Source of the DNA: Calothrix sp. PCC 6303
GTDB lineage: Bacteria; Cyanobacteriota; Cyanobacteriia; Cyanobacteriales; Nostocaceae
Assembly: GCF_000317435.1 (NCBI RefSeq)
Contig: NC_019751.1
Coordinates: 5,766,001-5,830,000, forward strand
Length of the DNA: 64,000 bases
Reading direction: 5' to 3'
Numbering within the stretch: the stretch's first letter is position 1; every line of letters starts with the position of its first letter. Positions 1 through 7,927 of this stretch are shown piece after piece. The position numbers and the translations under genes are program-made. The notes under the pieces are model-generated. The model did no database searches. It saw only the letters and a list, made by a program, of their open reading frames with translations, and was not told the DNA's origin.

Positions 1-143
1 ATTCTCAAAAATTGATACTATTTCTCAGGAGTTACACTTTCTGAGGACGAAAACCTAAGTCTAGAAGTTTCCATCGAAAAAGTCGCAGCACTGAGTATAA
101 ATGCTGCTAATAGGAATTTGAAAACACAAATATGTACATATTT

Positions 144-172
144 GTAGAGACGTAGCAGTGCTACGTCTCTAC
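144..172. repeat. Palindromic repeat, copy 1
   Basis: A perfect 14-bp inverted repeat with a 1-nt centre. The outer arm reads GTAGAGACG and the inner stem TAGCA/TGCTA. It lies 44 bp beyond the stop codon of the antiporter gene. The same palindrome recurs at 4620-4648, 18555-18583 and 29673-29701, with variants at 44782-44806 and 52267-52293. It can fold as a transcript-end hairpin but has no T-run after it. Confidence 0.85.
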
Positions 173-215
173 GGTTATAGGAAAAATCCCGGACTTAAAC
201 TGTGATAACTGTTCA

Positions 216-1592
216 CTATTCACTATCCACTGATTTCAACTGGGTTGTGTTTTGTTCAGGAAAGACAAATTTTAGCAGTGGAGGTGCTAAAAAAGTCGTA
301 ACAATTACCATGACGATAATTGCTGCTTCCAATGGTTTGGAAAGAATCCCAATACTGGAACCTATGCCCAAAAATACTAATCCGACTTCACCACGGGGAA
401 TCATCCCGACTCCGATGGCTAAACGGTTAATTTGGGGAATTCCAAATACACTTAAACCTGTGACAACTTTACCAATGATGGCAACAGTAACTAGGAAGGT
501 TGCCATAATTAAACCTTCACGGTTGCTAGGAACTGCTGGATTGAGGACGCTGAGATCTGTTTTTGAACCAACTACGACAAAGAAGACTGGGACTAACATG
601 TCAGCGATGGGGAGAATTAGCTTTTGGAGTTCCTTACGTTTTTCGGTTTCTTCCAAAACTAAGCCAGCTGCAAAGGAACCTAAAATTGCCTCTAGTTGAA
701 TCGCATCGGCAAGATATGCCATAGCAAAAGCGAAGATAAACGCAGGTATAATTAGTTCGCCGCGTGTTTTGAGTTTATTGACAACTCCCACAAAGGCTTT
801 ATTGAATAAATTACCGAGTGCGATCGCGCCTAACAAGAAACCCGTAGCGCTCACGATTAAGTATACAACGTTGCCAACATCCACAGCCCCATCTTTGGCA
901 AGACTGGCGACAACTGCCAAGACGATTATCCCCAAAATATCATCGATGACGGCTGCACCGAGGATAATTTGCCCTTCTTTGGAGTTGAGTTTTCCCATTT
1001 CTGAGAGAACTTTGGAAGTAATACCAATACTGGTGGCTGTTAATGCTGCCCCTGCGAAAATCGATGGGATGGCAGGAAGACCAAAAATTATCATTAATCC
1101 GGCTGTACCTGCTACGAAGGGTACCACAACCCCAACACAGGCAACAACTACTGCTTGGATACCCACTGCCATTAAATCTTTGAGATTTGACTCCAAGCCA
1201 ATTTCAAATAGCAGGATAATGACACCCAACTCTGCCAAAATCGAAATTACTTCCGACTGTGCTTCAAATACGCTGTTAGCTGCTGCTGGACTTAAACCAT
1301 CAGTTAATTCTAAAAAGCGCATAATCGCGGAACTTGAAGCATCAATTCCTTCACCGGGAAATACCAACAGGTGCAAGACAGAAACACCAATAATGACACC
1401 ACCAATAAGTTCTCCTAAAACGGTAGGAAGTCCTAATCGATTTGCTAACTCTCCACCGAGTTTGCTGGCAAGATAACTAACTAATAAACTCAACAATACC
1501 CCTGCTAATACCAGCGAACTATCTACAGTTTCGCTAGTGGATGCTAATAAGGGGAATGTGGGTAATGAGAAGGAAACTAAATCTAAATGCAT
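216..1592 (-). CDS. Cation:proton antiporter, CPA2 / Kef-NhaS type
   Basis: A 458-residue integral membrane protein of the monovalent cation:proton antiporter-2 family, expected to exchange Na+ or K+ for H+ across the plasma or thylakoid membrane. About 12 hydrophobic segments span the chain. The paired aspartates of the ion-binding helix are visible at D217-D218 in the motif AAVIDDILGI. There is no C-terminal TrkA-N/RCK domain, so it matches the short NhaS/Kef-like form rather than full-length KefB/C. The ATG at 1592 precedes a hydrophobic first segment. It stands alone, and a palindromic hairpin follows its stop. The transported ion cannot be read from the sequence. Confidence 0.9.
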   Translation of the reverse strand: MHLDLVSFSLPTFPLLASTSETVDSSLVLAGVLLSLLVSYLASKLGGELANRLGLPTVLGELIGGVIIGVSVLHLLVFPGEGIDASSSAIMRFLELTDGLSPAAANSVFEAQSEVISILAELGVIILLFEIGLESNLKDLMAVGIQAVVVACVGVVVPFVAGTAGLMIIFGLPAIPSIFAGAALTATSIGITSKVLSEMGKLNSKEGQIILGAAVIDDILGIIVLAVVASLAKDGAVDVGNVVYLIVSATGFLLGAIALGNLFNKAFVGVVNKLKTRGELIIPAFIFAFAMAYLADAIQLEAILGSFAAGLVLEETEKRKELQKLILPIADMLVPVFFVVVGSKTDLSVLNPAVPSNREGLIMATFLVTVAIIGKVVTGLSVFGIPQINRLAIGVGMIPRGEVGLVFLGIGSSIGILSKPLEAAIIVMVIVTTFLAPPLLKFVFPEQNTTQLKSVDSE

Positions 1593-2172
1593 TGGTTTTA
1601 TTAATATCCTTCCCTACTAAATCTATCAATCGCCTATTCTACGATAATTGATAATTTGGGAAAATATTAGGAGTTGGAAATGGGCATTGATTACAAAAAA
1701 TTTGATTTCCATAGCAGTTCTGGCTGATAAGTCCTGCGGGCAACCAAAATCCTGGTAGATACGTAGGGTCTGCTGAAAAAGGCTGCAAAGTGAATCTAGA
1801 TGCTACACAGCTTGAATAATGGTGGTTTTGGAGGTCAGATCCAAAATTCACCCCGCGATTTTCCGCCAAAGTGCATGGTTTTTGAGCATCTAAATCCCAT
1901 AACCTTGCACTTGTTTGCCTTAAAAATGATTAAAACCCTTATTTAGCAAAGGTTATAGCTTTAATCAGCAAGCCCTACGTAGGAGACCTAATCCGGGGTT
2001 TAAGTACAACGCGATTAAGCCAATATAAATGACTTAGGATTGCTATGTTATATTTCAATGCCACTATATATCTGACAAATAGAAACTACGGTATAATATG
2101 AGACTGTAGAATTTAGAGTAAAAGTTAAGTAGCTAAAACCTTTAGATTAAACAAATAATCAACAGGAAATTC
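1593..2172. other. Intergenic spacer without recognisable gene
   Basis: About 580 bases between the antiporter start and the HEPN-like gene. One 76-codon frame on the minus strand (1639-1869) has cyanobacterial-repeat-like composition and no recognisable domain, so I do not call it a gene. A TATAAT hexamer at 2092-2097 could be the -10 element for the HEPN-like gene, but no well-spaced -35 is evident. Confidence 0.5.
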
Positions 2173-2628
2173 ATGTTTTTAGTTCAAGATTCCAGTCTGT
2201 CTCGTGAGAATCGAATCAAGCAGTTTTTGACCGAAGAGCCTTCATTGTCAGCACTTCTTTCTGTTATTCACTTTGAGTGGACGCTTCGGCGTGCAATTAT
2301 TGCAATCGGCACTTCTCCAAATGTATTGGTACGAGCGAAACTGAAAAATTGTCACGGACTTGATAAGTATAAAGATGTTTGGAAAGATGAGGTTTTTCCC
2401 AATGTCCAACTACGACTTCCTGAAGTAGTTCAGAACTGGGATGGTCTTGGTCGAGCCTTTCGATTACGTCACAGATTAGTTCATGGTGCTACTTCTTGCG
2501 AGCCAGGGTACGCTAGGGAGCGAGTTGATTGGGCAATTGATGCAGCGAATGATGTTAGGGCTATTTGTATTGATAAAAACATCAATTTAGATGCACGTTT
2601 ACCTGTCCGGAGAAACGCAAAATCGTAG
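2173..2628 (+). CDS. HEPN-like protein (Rx4H motif)
   Basis: A 151-residue soluble, helix-rich protein. Near its C-terminal third it has the string RLRHRLVHG, which gives an R99-x4-H104 signature followed by Gly. This arrangement is typical of HEPN domains found in toxins, RNases and abortive-infection proteins. No second domain, signal peptide or membrane segment is visible. The start is the ATG at 2173. The next feature on the same strand is a collapsed toxin-antitoxin pair, so the locus has an accessory-gene character. RNase activity is inferred only from the motif; HEPN-fold proteins of other function share similar strings. Confidence 0.55.
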   Translation: MFLVQDSSLSRENRIKQFLTEEPSLSALLSVIHFEWTLRRAIIAIGTSPNVLVRAKLKNCHGLDKYKDVWKDEVFPNVQLRLPEVVQNWDGLGRAFRLRHRLVHGATSCEPGYARERVDWAIDAANDVRAICIDKNINLDARLPVRRNAKS

Positions 2629-2680
2629 GGATATTTCAGTTACTATCAGTCTAGAATCTTAATCAGCAACGATCTTAAAT

Positions 2681-2914
2681 ATGAGCATTCGCTTAGACTT
2701 GCCATCAGACTTGGAAAGTCAACTGTCTACAGAAGCTGATTGTGAGCGTGCGTTGTCAGATTTCACAACTTACCATTTGTCAAATAGCCTGGGATTGATT
2801 GACGCTTTGATTGCTGCCTGTGCTGTAGGACGAAATTTAACACTTTGTACGTTTAATGTTAAGCATTACCGAGTTGTTCCAAACCTTGTCACGGCACAGC
2901 CTTATGCACGTTAA
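2681..2914 (+). pseudogene. Toxin-antitoxin scar: antitoxin start fused to VapC-type PIN toxin end
   Basis: A 77-codon frame made of two unrelated pieces. Residues 1-19 (MSIRLDLPSDLESQLSTEA) look like the start of a small ribbon-helix-helix-type antitoxin. Residues from about 20 (SLGLIDALIAACAV ... TFNVKHYRVVPNL) match the C-terminal part of a VapC-family PIN toxin, with the last catalytic Asp in the GLIDALIAA segment. The PIN N-terminus and its first acidic residues are missing. The simplest reading is an in-frame deletion joining antitoxin codon ~19 to the toxin tail. The product cannot be an active PIN nuclease. It lies 53 bp after the HEPN-like gene on the same strand. Confidence 0.65.
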
Positions 2915-2988
2915 ACACAATCTAAGAACTAAAAGGAAACAGATAAATTTCCTAATAAAAATGGCTACAGCTATGTTAGTTAGCAATT

Positions 2989-3399
2989 TCAGCAATAACT
3001 ACCCAGTTTTAAAATCATTTGCCAGTGTAGTTCCGAAACTGGGACTACAGATAAGCGTGAAATTCTTAGCAAATCAAAGTTTTCAAAGTTTTTATCCTGC
3101 TTGATTTGGTTGAGTGTGACTGATTGGGGAATTTTTTCTAGTGCTTTAACATCAATTACTACCCGTTTTTCGTCATCTAATTTAGGATCTGGGTAAGCTG
3201 CACGGGTAACTTCGGCAATCCCGATAATTTGTCGCTCCTTACCTGTATGGTAAATAAAGGCTAAATCTCCCAATGCGATCGCGCGCATGTTCTTTAAGGC
3301 TAAATTATTATTCACCCCATCCCAAACACCTACACCTTCAGTCACTAAATCTTCATAGCTATAGGTTTGGGGTTCGGTTTTCAACAGCCAATACGCCAT
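2989..3399 (-). CDS. EVE domain-containing protein
   Basis: A small soluble protein, 136 residues from the ATG at 3399. It opens with MAYWLLKTEPQTYSYEDL, the usual start of EVE (PUA-like) domain proteins, followed by WDGVNNNLALKNMR, GDLAFIYHTG and IGIAEVTRAAYPDP. The EVE fold recognises modified bases in DNA or RNA; the ligand of the stand-alone bacterial proteins is not established. An upstream in-frame start at 3444 would add 15 residues unlike the family, so I prefer 3399. It is convergent with the toxin-antitoxin scar and has no operon partner. Confidence 0.88.
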   Translation of the reverse strand: MAYWLLKTEPQTYSYEDLVTEGVGVWDGVNNNLALKNMRAIALGDLAFIYHTGKERQIIGIAEVTRAAYPDPKLDDEKRVVIDVKALEKIPQSVTLNQIKQDKNFENFDLLRISRLSVVPVSELHWQMILKLGSYC

Positions 3400-3549
3400 G
3401 TATCTTTCCAAGTTGGGATGGGAACAAAAAAATTTAGGTTGCAAAAAATGTAACCAAACTCATTCTTCAATATTCTTGTGTCAAAGTCAAAATAGGTAAC
3501 GGACACTCTCTGATTGATACACCAGCAGTGTATTCTCGATTGTCAGTAG

Positions 3550-3732
3550 TTTTCTCGAAATTGGCTGAGATTTTGTTCATATCAATCAGCCTTTAAAGAT
3601 TTACGTAGAAAAATCGCCTACAACAAATTATGCGATACCTACGGTGGTAAACAACGCATGGTTGAATCGATCCAGAAAAACTGTAAGCTTTCTGGTATCT
3701 TCAAAGCTGCGATTGATATCTTTTTTTACTGA
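3550..3732 (+). pseudogene. Possible frameshifted gene remnant
   Basis: This frame is open for 60 codons without an early start. It ends KDLRRKIAYNKLCDTYGG ... FKAAIDIF before TGA at 3730. Immediately upstream, another frame (about 3455-3590) reads IGNGHSLIDTPAVYSRLS and then runs into stops close to where this one becomes sensible. Together they look like one coding sequence broken by a shift near 3585. I do not recognise the family, and chance open frames of this size are possible. Confidence 0.25.
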
Positions 3733-3804
3733 CTTTCAGGAAATGTATTGACATTTTTCCTGAAAACTCATCCATGTCTAATTTTTTTGAGGAGTTTTAA
3801 TTGT

Positions 3805-4557
3805 ATGCATCCAATCGCTAAATCTACCCCAATTGTCAATTTTGGTAAATTGTGGCAAACTTTACCAGCAGCTTTGTTATTGTGTATGAGCTTTACTCAA
3901 CCAAGCTTGGCAGAAGAAAAAGAACGTATGTACAGGACTTTAAGCGTCAGTGGACGTGGTGTTGAATCCATTGCTACTACTCTTTCCCAAGTCAATGTTG
4001 GTGTGGAAGTCCAAGGTAAAAGTGTTCAAGAAGTTCAACAGGAAGCAGCGCGTAAATCATCTGCTGTGGTGACACTTCTCAAATCGCGGAATGTGGAGAA
4101 GTTACAAACAACAGGAATTAATCTCAACCCAATTTATAACTACACCAATAATACCCAAAAAATCACAGGTTACAGCGCTACCAACACTGTAAGTTTTCGT
4201 ATTTCCACTGATAAAACTGGTAATCTATTAGACGATGTAGTCAAAGCTGGAGCAACACGTATTGATGGTATTAGTTTCGTTGCTAGCGATGACGCGATCG
4301 CATCCGCACAGAAACAAGCATTACGAAAAGCTACCCAAGAAGCTCAACAACAAGCGGATGCAGTATTTGGGACTTTGGGTTTAAAATCGAAGGAAGTTGT
4401 TGGGATTCAAATTAATAACGCCAGCACTCCACCACCAATTTACCGCGCATTTGAGAAAGGGTCGGTACGAATGGCAGATGCTGCAAACGTTACCACTCCT
4501 GTTGTTGGTGGAGAACAGCAAGTGGAAGCCTCAGTAACTTTACAAATTAGTTATTAA
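3805..4557 (+). CDS. SIMPL domain (DUF541) secreted protein
   Basis: A periplasmic protein of the SIMPL/DUF541 family, 250 residues from the ATG at 3805. That start has a TGAGGAG ribosome-binding site about 10 bp upstream. An N-terminal signal peptide with a hydrophobic core (LPAALLLCMSF) ends near SLAEEKE. The family core follows: LSVSGRGVESI, QVNVGVEVQG, RNVEKLQTTGINLNPIYNY, GYSATNTVSF and the alanine-rich helix DDAIASAQKQALRKA. Bacterial relatives such as BP26/Omp28 and YggE form oligomers and are linked to stress tolerance, but no biochemical role is settled. It is transcribed alone and is convergent with ssb, with a palindromic hairpin between the two stops. Confidence 0.88.
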   Translation: MHPIAKSTPIVNFGKLWQTLPAALLLCMSFTQPSLAEEKERMYRTLSVSGRGVESIATTLSQVNVGVEVQGKSVQEVQQEAARKSSAVVTLLKSRNVEKLQTTGINLNPIYNYTNNTQKITGYSATNTVSFRISTDKTGNLLDDVVKAGATRIDGISFVASDDAIASAQKQALRKATQEAQQQADAVFGTLGLKSKEVVGIQINNASTPPPIYRAFEKGSVRMADAANVTTPVVGGEQQVEASVTLQISY

Positions 4558-4619
4558 TAGAGGAAGACATTAGCTTTTAACCCAACTTGGCGTTATCTGT
4601 TTCAAGGTATAAATTAAAT

Positions 4620-4648
4620 GTAGAGACGTAGCAATGCTACGTCTCTAC
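4620..4648. repeat. Palindromic repeat, copy 2 (between convergent genes)
   Basis: A perfect 14-bp inverted repeat around a single central A. It differs from copy 1 by one central base. It sits between the stop codons of the convergent SIMPL and ssb genes, where a two-way transcript-end hairpin would be expected, although no T-tract follows it on either strand. Confidence 0.85.
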
Positions 4649-4673
4649 AATCAGTCATTTCTAGATTATTTGC

Positions 4674-5039
4674 CTAAAAATTATCGGAGTTAAAATCACT
4701 CATTCCCCCAGCATCTGCATCTCTCTTAGAACCTAACAGTTCTAACTGATCTACTAAAATTACAGGGGAGGAACGGTTAGCACCTGTACGAGCATCAGTC
4801 CATGAATCAAACTTCAAAGCTCCTTTAACAGCTATTTGCTTGCCTTTCTGGACATAATTACCAGCAACCTCTGCCGTTTTTCCCCACAACTCTAAATTAA
4901 ACCAGTCTGTTTGCTCATTATCACGGGAACGTCGATTAACTGCCAAAGTTAGCCTACACTTGACACTACCCGATTCAAAATATTTCATTTCTGGGTCATT
5001 ACCAACACGACCGATAAGCGTGATAACATTTATACTCAT
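4674..5039 (-). CDS. ssb: Single-stranded DNA-binding protein (short form)
   Basis: An OB-fold single-stranded DNA-binding protein of 121 residues from the ATG at 5039. The start was chosen because AGAGGTGG lies just upstream; a TTG at 5060 is the alternative. Family landmarks are INVITLIGRVGNDPEMKYF, CRLTLAVNRR, DWFNLELWGKTAEVAGNYVQKG and GALKFDSWTD. The usual disordered linker is very short, and the tail reads MSDFNSDNF rather than the acidic DDDIPF tip that recruits partners in E. coli SSB. This agrees with the small SSB paralogues of cyanobacteria and suggests weaker or different protein contacts. Confidence 0.93.
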   Translation of the reverse strand: MSINVITLIGRVGNDPEMKYFESGSVKCRLTLAVNRRSRDNEQTDWFNLELWGKTAEVAGNYVQKGKQIAVKGALKFDSWTDARTGANRSSPVILVDQLELLGSKRDADAGGMSDFNSDNF

Positions 5040-5492
5040 GTTCGCCACCTCTAAATACAAAAGTACTAATGAAAATAATGATTTTAATCATAGCGAATAA
5101 TGAGACTATAGTAACTGTGTTAAAAACACAACTTACCAAACCGAAGCCATAGTATATTAAGAAATGTTAAAAGTTCCGCTTCAAAAATGGTTGTTAGCTA
5201 TTGACACTTAGCTATTGGCTATAAATGTAAAGCTGAATCATTGAATATCGCAACTACCTGAGTGAAGATAAAAATGAACCTAATAAGTTGGCAATCCTTA
5301 CGGATATGACGGCTTAAATAGAGAATACAACAAGGTATTAACCTGAGGATAGTTTAAAGTTAAATAATACCAAAATCTATATGAAAAATATTCCACTTGA
5401 CTAGACTCAGGATAAAAAACGTAATAGAATCCGGCACAACTTACTCTTACGGTAATGGTCACAAGTATCGCAAATAGGGGGCGTAGAGACAA
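5040..5492. other. Divergent spacer between ssb and mreB
   Basis: About 450 AT-rich bases between divergently transcribed ssb and mreB, so it should hold both promoters. A minus-strand frame at 5298-5492 has no recognisable content. I see no clear paired -35/-10 set, no riboswitch and no repeat. Confidence 0.5.
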
Positions 5493-6530
5493 GTGGGTCT
5501 TTTTAGTAGGTTTTCCTTATCGCGGGATATGGGTATCGATCTCGGCACCGCGAACACCTTAGTTTATGTATCTGGTAAAGGCATTGTCCTCCAAGAACCT
5601 TCCGTAGTTGCCATTGATCAAGTTGAAAAAGTGGCGCTAGCAGTGGGAGAAGAAGCAAAAAAAATGCTTGGTAGAACACCAGGAAATGTGATTGCCCTCC
5701 GCCCCTTGCGCGATGGTGTAATTGCTGATTTTGATACTGCCGAGTTAATGCTAAAGCACTTTATCCAACGTGTAAACGAGGGTAAATCCCTGGTTTTACC
5801 TCGGATTGTCATTGGCATTCCCAGCGGGGTGACAGGTGTAGAAAGACGCGCTGTGATGGATGCAGCGGCTCAAGCAGGTGCTAGAGAAGTATACTTAATT
5901 GATGAACCTGTTGCAGCCGCAATTGGTGCTGGTTTACCAGTTATCGATCCCACCGGGAACATGATTATTGATATTGGTGGTGGTACAACCGAAGTAGCAA
6001 TTTTGAGTCTTCACGGAACTGTACTGAGCGAATCAGTGAGGATTGCTGGGGATGAACTAACTGATTCAATTATCCAATACTTGAAAAAAGTTCATAATTT
6101 GGTAATTGGTGAGCGCACCGCAGAAGATATTAAAATCCGCATCGGTTCAGCTTATCCAAGTTTGAATGATGAAGAGGCAATGATGGAAGTTAGAGGTTTA
6201 CATCTGCTTTCAGGATTACCACGTACTGTCACAATCAAAGCACCTGAGATTCGTGAAAGTATGTCCGAACCTTTATCTGTAATTGTTGAAGCTGTGAAGC
6301 GGACTTTGGAGCGGACACCTCCAGAACTTGCGTCTGATATCATTGACAGAGGTATTATGTTGGCTGGTGGTGGTGCTTTACTCAAAGGCATTGATACTTT
6401 AATTAGCCACGAAACAGGAATTGTCACCCATGTTGCTGCTGACCCACTGTGTTGTGTAGTATTGGGTACTGGTCGTGTTTTAGAAAACTTCAAGCAACAC
6501 GAGCGAGTTTTTACCGCGCGATCGCGTTAA
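5493..6530 (+). CDS. mreB: Rod shape-determining protein MreB
   Basis: The bacterial actin that organises peptidoglycan synthesis along the lateral wall. At 345 residues it has the usual family length. The actin-fold nucleotide motifs are intact: phosphate-1 loop MGIDLGTANTLVYV (near residues 13-27), GIPSGVTGVERRAV, phosphate-2 loop IDIGGGTTEVAIL and adenosine motif IMLAGGGALLKGID. The short N-terminal amphipathic stretch GLFSRFSLSRD is the expected membrane anchor. The start is the GTG at 5493. It heads the mreBCD cluster: mreC begins 105 bp later, after a strong intercistronic hairpin at 6561-6590. Confidence 0.97.
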   Translation: MGLFSRFSLSRDMGIDLGTANTLVYVSGKGIVLQEPSVVAIDQVEKVALAVGEEAKKMLGRTPGNVIALRPLRDGVIADFDTAELMLKHFIQRVNEGKSLVLPRIVIGIPSGVTGVERRAVMDAAAQAGAREVYLIDEPVAAAIGAGLPVIDPTGNMIIDIGGGTTEVAILSLHGTVLSESVRIAGDELTDSIIQYLKKVHNLVIGERTAEDIKIRIGSAYPSLNDEEAMMEVRGLHLLSGLPRTVTIKAPEIRESMSEPLSVIVEAVKRTLERTPPELASDIIDRGIMLAGGGALLKGIDTLISHETGIVTHVAADPLCCVVLGTGRVLENFKQHERVFTARSR

Positions 6531-6560
6531 GCGGGAAATCGAGAACAGATTTATAGTTAT

Positions 6561-6590
6561 GGTATTAGATTCAGTTTTGAATCTAATACC
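6561..6590 (+). terminator. mreB-mreC intercistronic hairpin
   Basis: A perfect 13-bp inverted repeat (GGTATTAGATTCA and its complement) with a 4-nt loop, 30 bp after the mreB stop and 45 bp before the mreC start. No T-run follows, so it is more likely an attenuator, processing site or 3'-end stabiliser that lets mreB exceed mreC and mreD than a full terminator. Confidence 0.6.
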
Positions 6591-6635
6591 TATACTTGGC
6601 AAAGTTATTTTTTAAATATTTAAGTAAGGCATATT

Positions 6636-7466
6636 ATGTTTACAACGCGTCGGTGGTGGGAGCGTCGAGGATTACAGGTAGGTTTACTGGGTTTGGTAGT
6701 AGGTAGTGCTTTTATCCTCCGACAAACTCAAGGTTCATTTCTGTTGGAACTTTACCGAGGGATCAGTCGCCCCTTAGAAATTTTACAAGCGGGACCAACC
6801 AAAGAAGACCATCTACGTAATGCGAAAGTCCTAGAACTACAAACCCAAGTTGTTGACTTGCAGAATCAGAATCAACAACTCAAGAAAATGCTTAGTTATA
6901 CCGAAAAAGCACCAGCTAATGTAACCCCCATTCCAGCAAGGGTAATTGGACGTAGTGCTGATAATTGGTGGCAACAAATTACCCTCAACCGTGGTACTGC
7001 TGCTGGTGTCAAAGAAGGCGATATTATTAAAGCTGAAGGCGGATTAGTTGGAATTGTAGACCAAGCTACAACTAATACCAGCCGCGTTCTATTGATTAGC
7101 GATCTCAAAAGCCGAGTGGGAGTGAACATCAGCCGTACAGGTGCCCAGGGGGTGCTACGTGGTGGTGGTGGAGTTGAAGGAATCCTGGAATTCAATGAAA
7201 AATATCCCAATGTCAAAATTGGTGACGTTATTTCTACATCAACCTATAGCCAAAAGTTTCCCTCAGGGTTAGCAATTGGACAAATCAAATCTTTAGATTT
7301 ACAACGTTCTGCTGGCTCAATTGCCAACGTTAAGCTGTTTCCACCAATCAGTTCTTTAGATTGGGTAATGGTTTATCCCTATACTGAAGAACAAACAGCG
7401 CAACAACAGCCGACAGATCCCGGCAAATCAACCACGTCAACTACAAATCCCCAGAAGACTAACTAG
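6636..7466 (+). CDS. mreC: Rod shape-determining protein MreC
   Basis: A bitopic membrane protein of 276 residues that couples MreB filaments to periplasmic wall enzymes. Layout: a short basic cytoplasmic tip (TTRRWWERRG), one membrane helix (VGLLGLVVGSAFIL, about residues 15-30), a coiled coil (LELQTQVVDLQNQNQQLKK, about 66-84) and the beta-rich MreC core with RVIGRSADNWWQQITLNRG and GDVISTS. The last 25 residues are a low-complexity Gln/Thr/Pro tail. A TAAGG ribosome-binding site lies 6 bp before the ATG. It is the second gene of mreBCD. Confidence 0.95.
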   Translation: MFTTRRWWERRGLQVGLLGLVVGSAFILRQTQGSFLLELYRGISRPLEILQAGPTKEDHLRNAKVLELQTQVVDLQNQNQQLKKMLSYTEKAPANVTPIPARVIGRSADNWWQQITLNRGTAAGVKEGDIIKAEGGLVGIVDQATTNTSRVLLISDLKSRVGVNISRTGAQGVLRGGGGVEGILEFNEKYPNVKIGDVISTSTYSQKFPSGLAIGQIKSLDLQRSAGSIANVKLFPPISSLDWVMVYPYTEEQTAQQQPTDPGKSTTSTTNPQKTN

Positions 7467-7522
7467 TACAAGAAGGCAGAAGGAATAAAGACTTTTTTAC
7501 AGATTGTCTCAGCCCCAGGCAG

Positions 7523-7656
7523 TATATATAGGAATCCGACTTGGTTTTTGAATCCATCTGTTGGAGTGAGGGAGTAGTGGGTAGAAACTGTGCTGAGTTT
7601 TGTAAGCGCAGAGCGCAGGCTACGCCAACAATATCCAAATAAGATTTCTATATATA
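7523..7656. repeat. MITE-like element, copy A (left of a tandem pair)
   Basis: A non-coding unit bounded by imperfect terminal inverted repeats. The left end begins TATATATAGGAATCC and the right end finishes GATTTCTATATATA. It carries the internal box GGCTACGCCAACAATA near its right end. It abuts copy B and shares the junction TATATATA with it. Together with copy B it fills most of the 460-bp spacer between mreC and mreD. There is no open reading frame, so any transposase would have to act in trans. Confidence 0.6.
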
Positions 7657-7809
7657 GGACTCATATTTGATTTATGAAATACACGTAGGGTGCGTATAGC
7701 CTTGCGGCATCCAAGAAAAGCACCAAGTGTGATGCACCCTACATATACTTAAATTTTTAAGTGCAAAGCATAGGCTACGCCAACAATAATTAAATCGTAT
7801 TCCTATATA
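7649..7809. repeat. MITE-like element, copy B (right of a tandem pair)
   Basis: The left end reads TATATAGGACTCATATTTG and the right end CGTATTCCTATATA. The right half contains CTTAAATTTTTAAGTGCAAA followed by GGCTACGCCAACAATAAT. Both halves are nearly identical to the element at 51131-51315, which places it in a dispersed family. Its middle carries an inverted pair: GTAGGGTGCG near 7687, and TGCACCCTAC at about 7733-7742. Confidence 0.65.
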
Positions 7810-7927
7810 AATCAATCAATAAATTAATAAATTAAAAATTATTTACTAATCGTGTAAAATTTCTGTCTCCCGTCCTCTATTTTATTTTAATAGCTTCAAA
7901 TAATTCAAATAATTATCTACTAGGAAA

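Noticed and set aside
769-1476. 235-codon plus-strand frame antisense to the antiporter
   Set aside because: The opposite strand encodes a well-recognised membrane transporter; this translation is Ala/Thr/Pro-rich and has no domain.
1639-1869. 76-codon minus-strand frame upstream of the antiporter
   Set aside because: No recognisable content, no ribosome-binding site and a composition typical of a random spacer.
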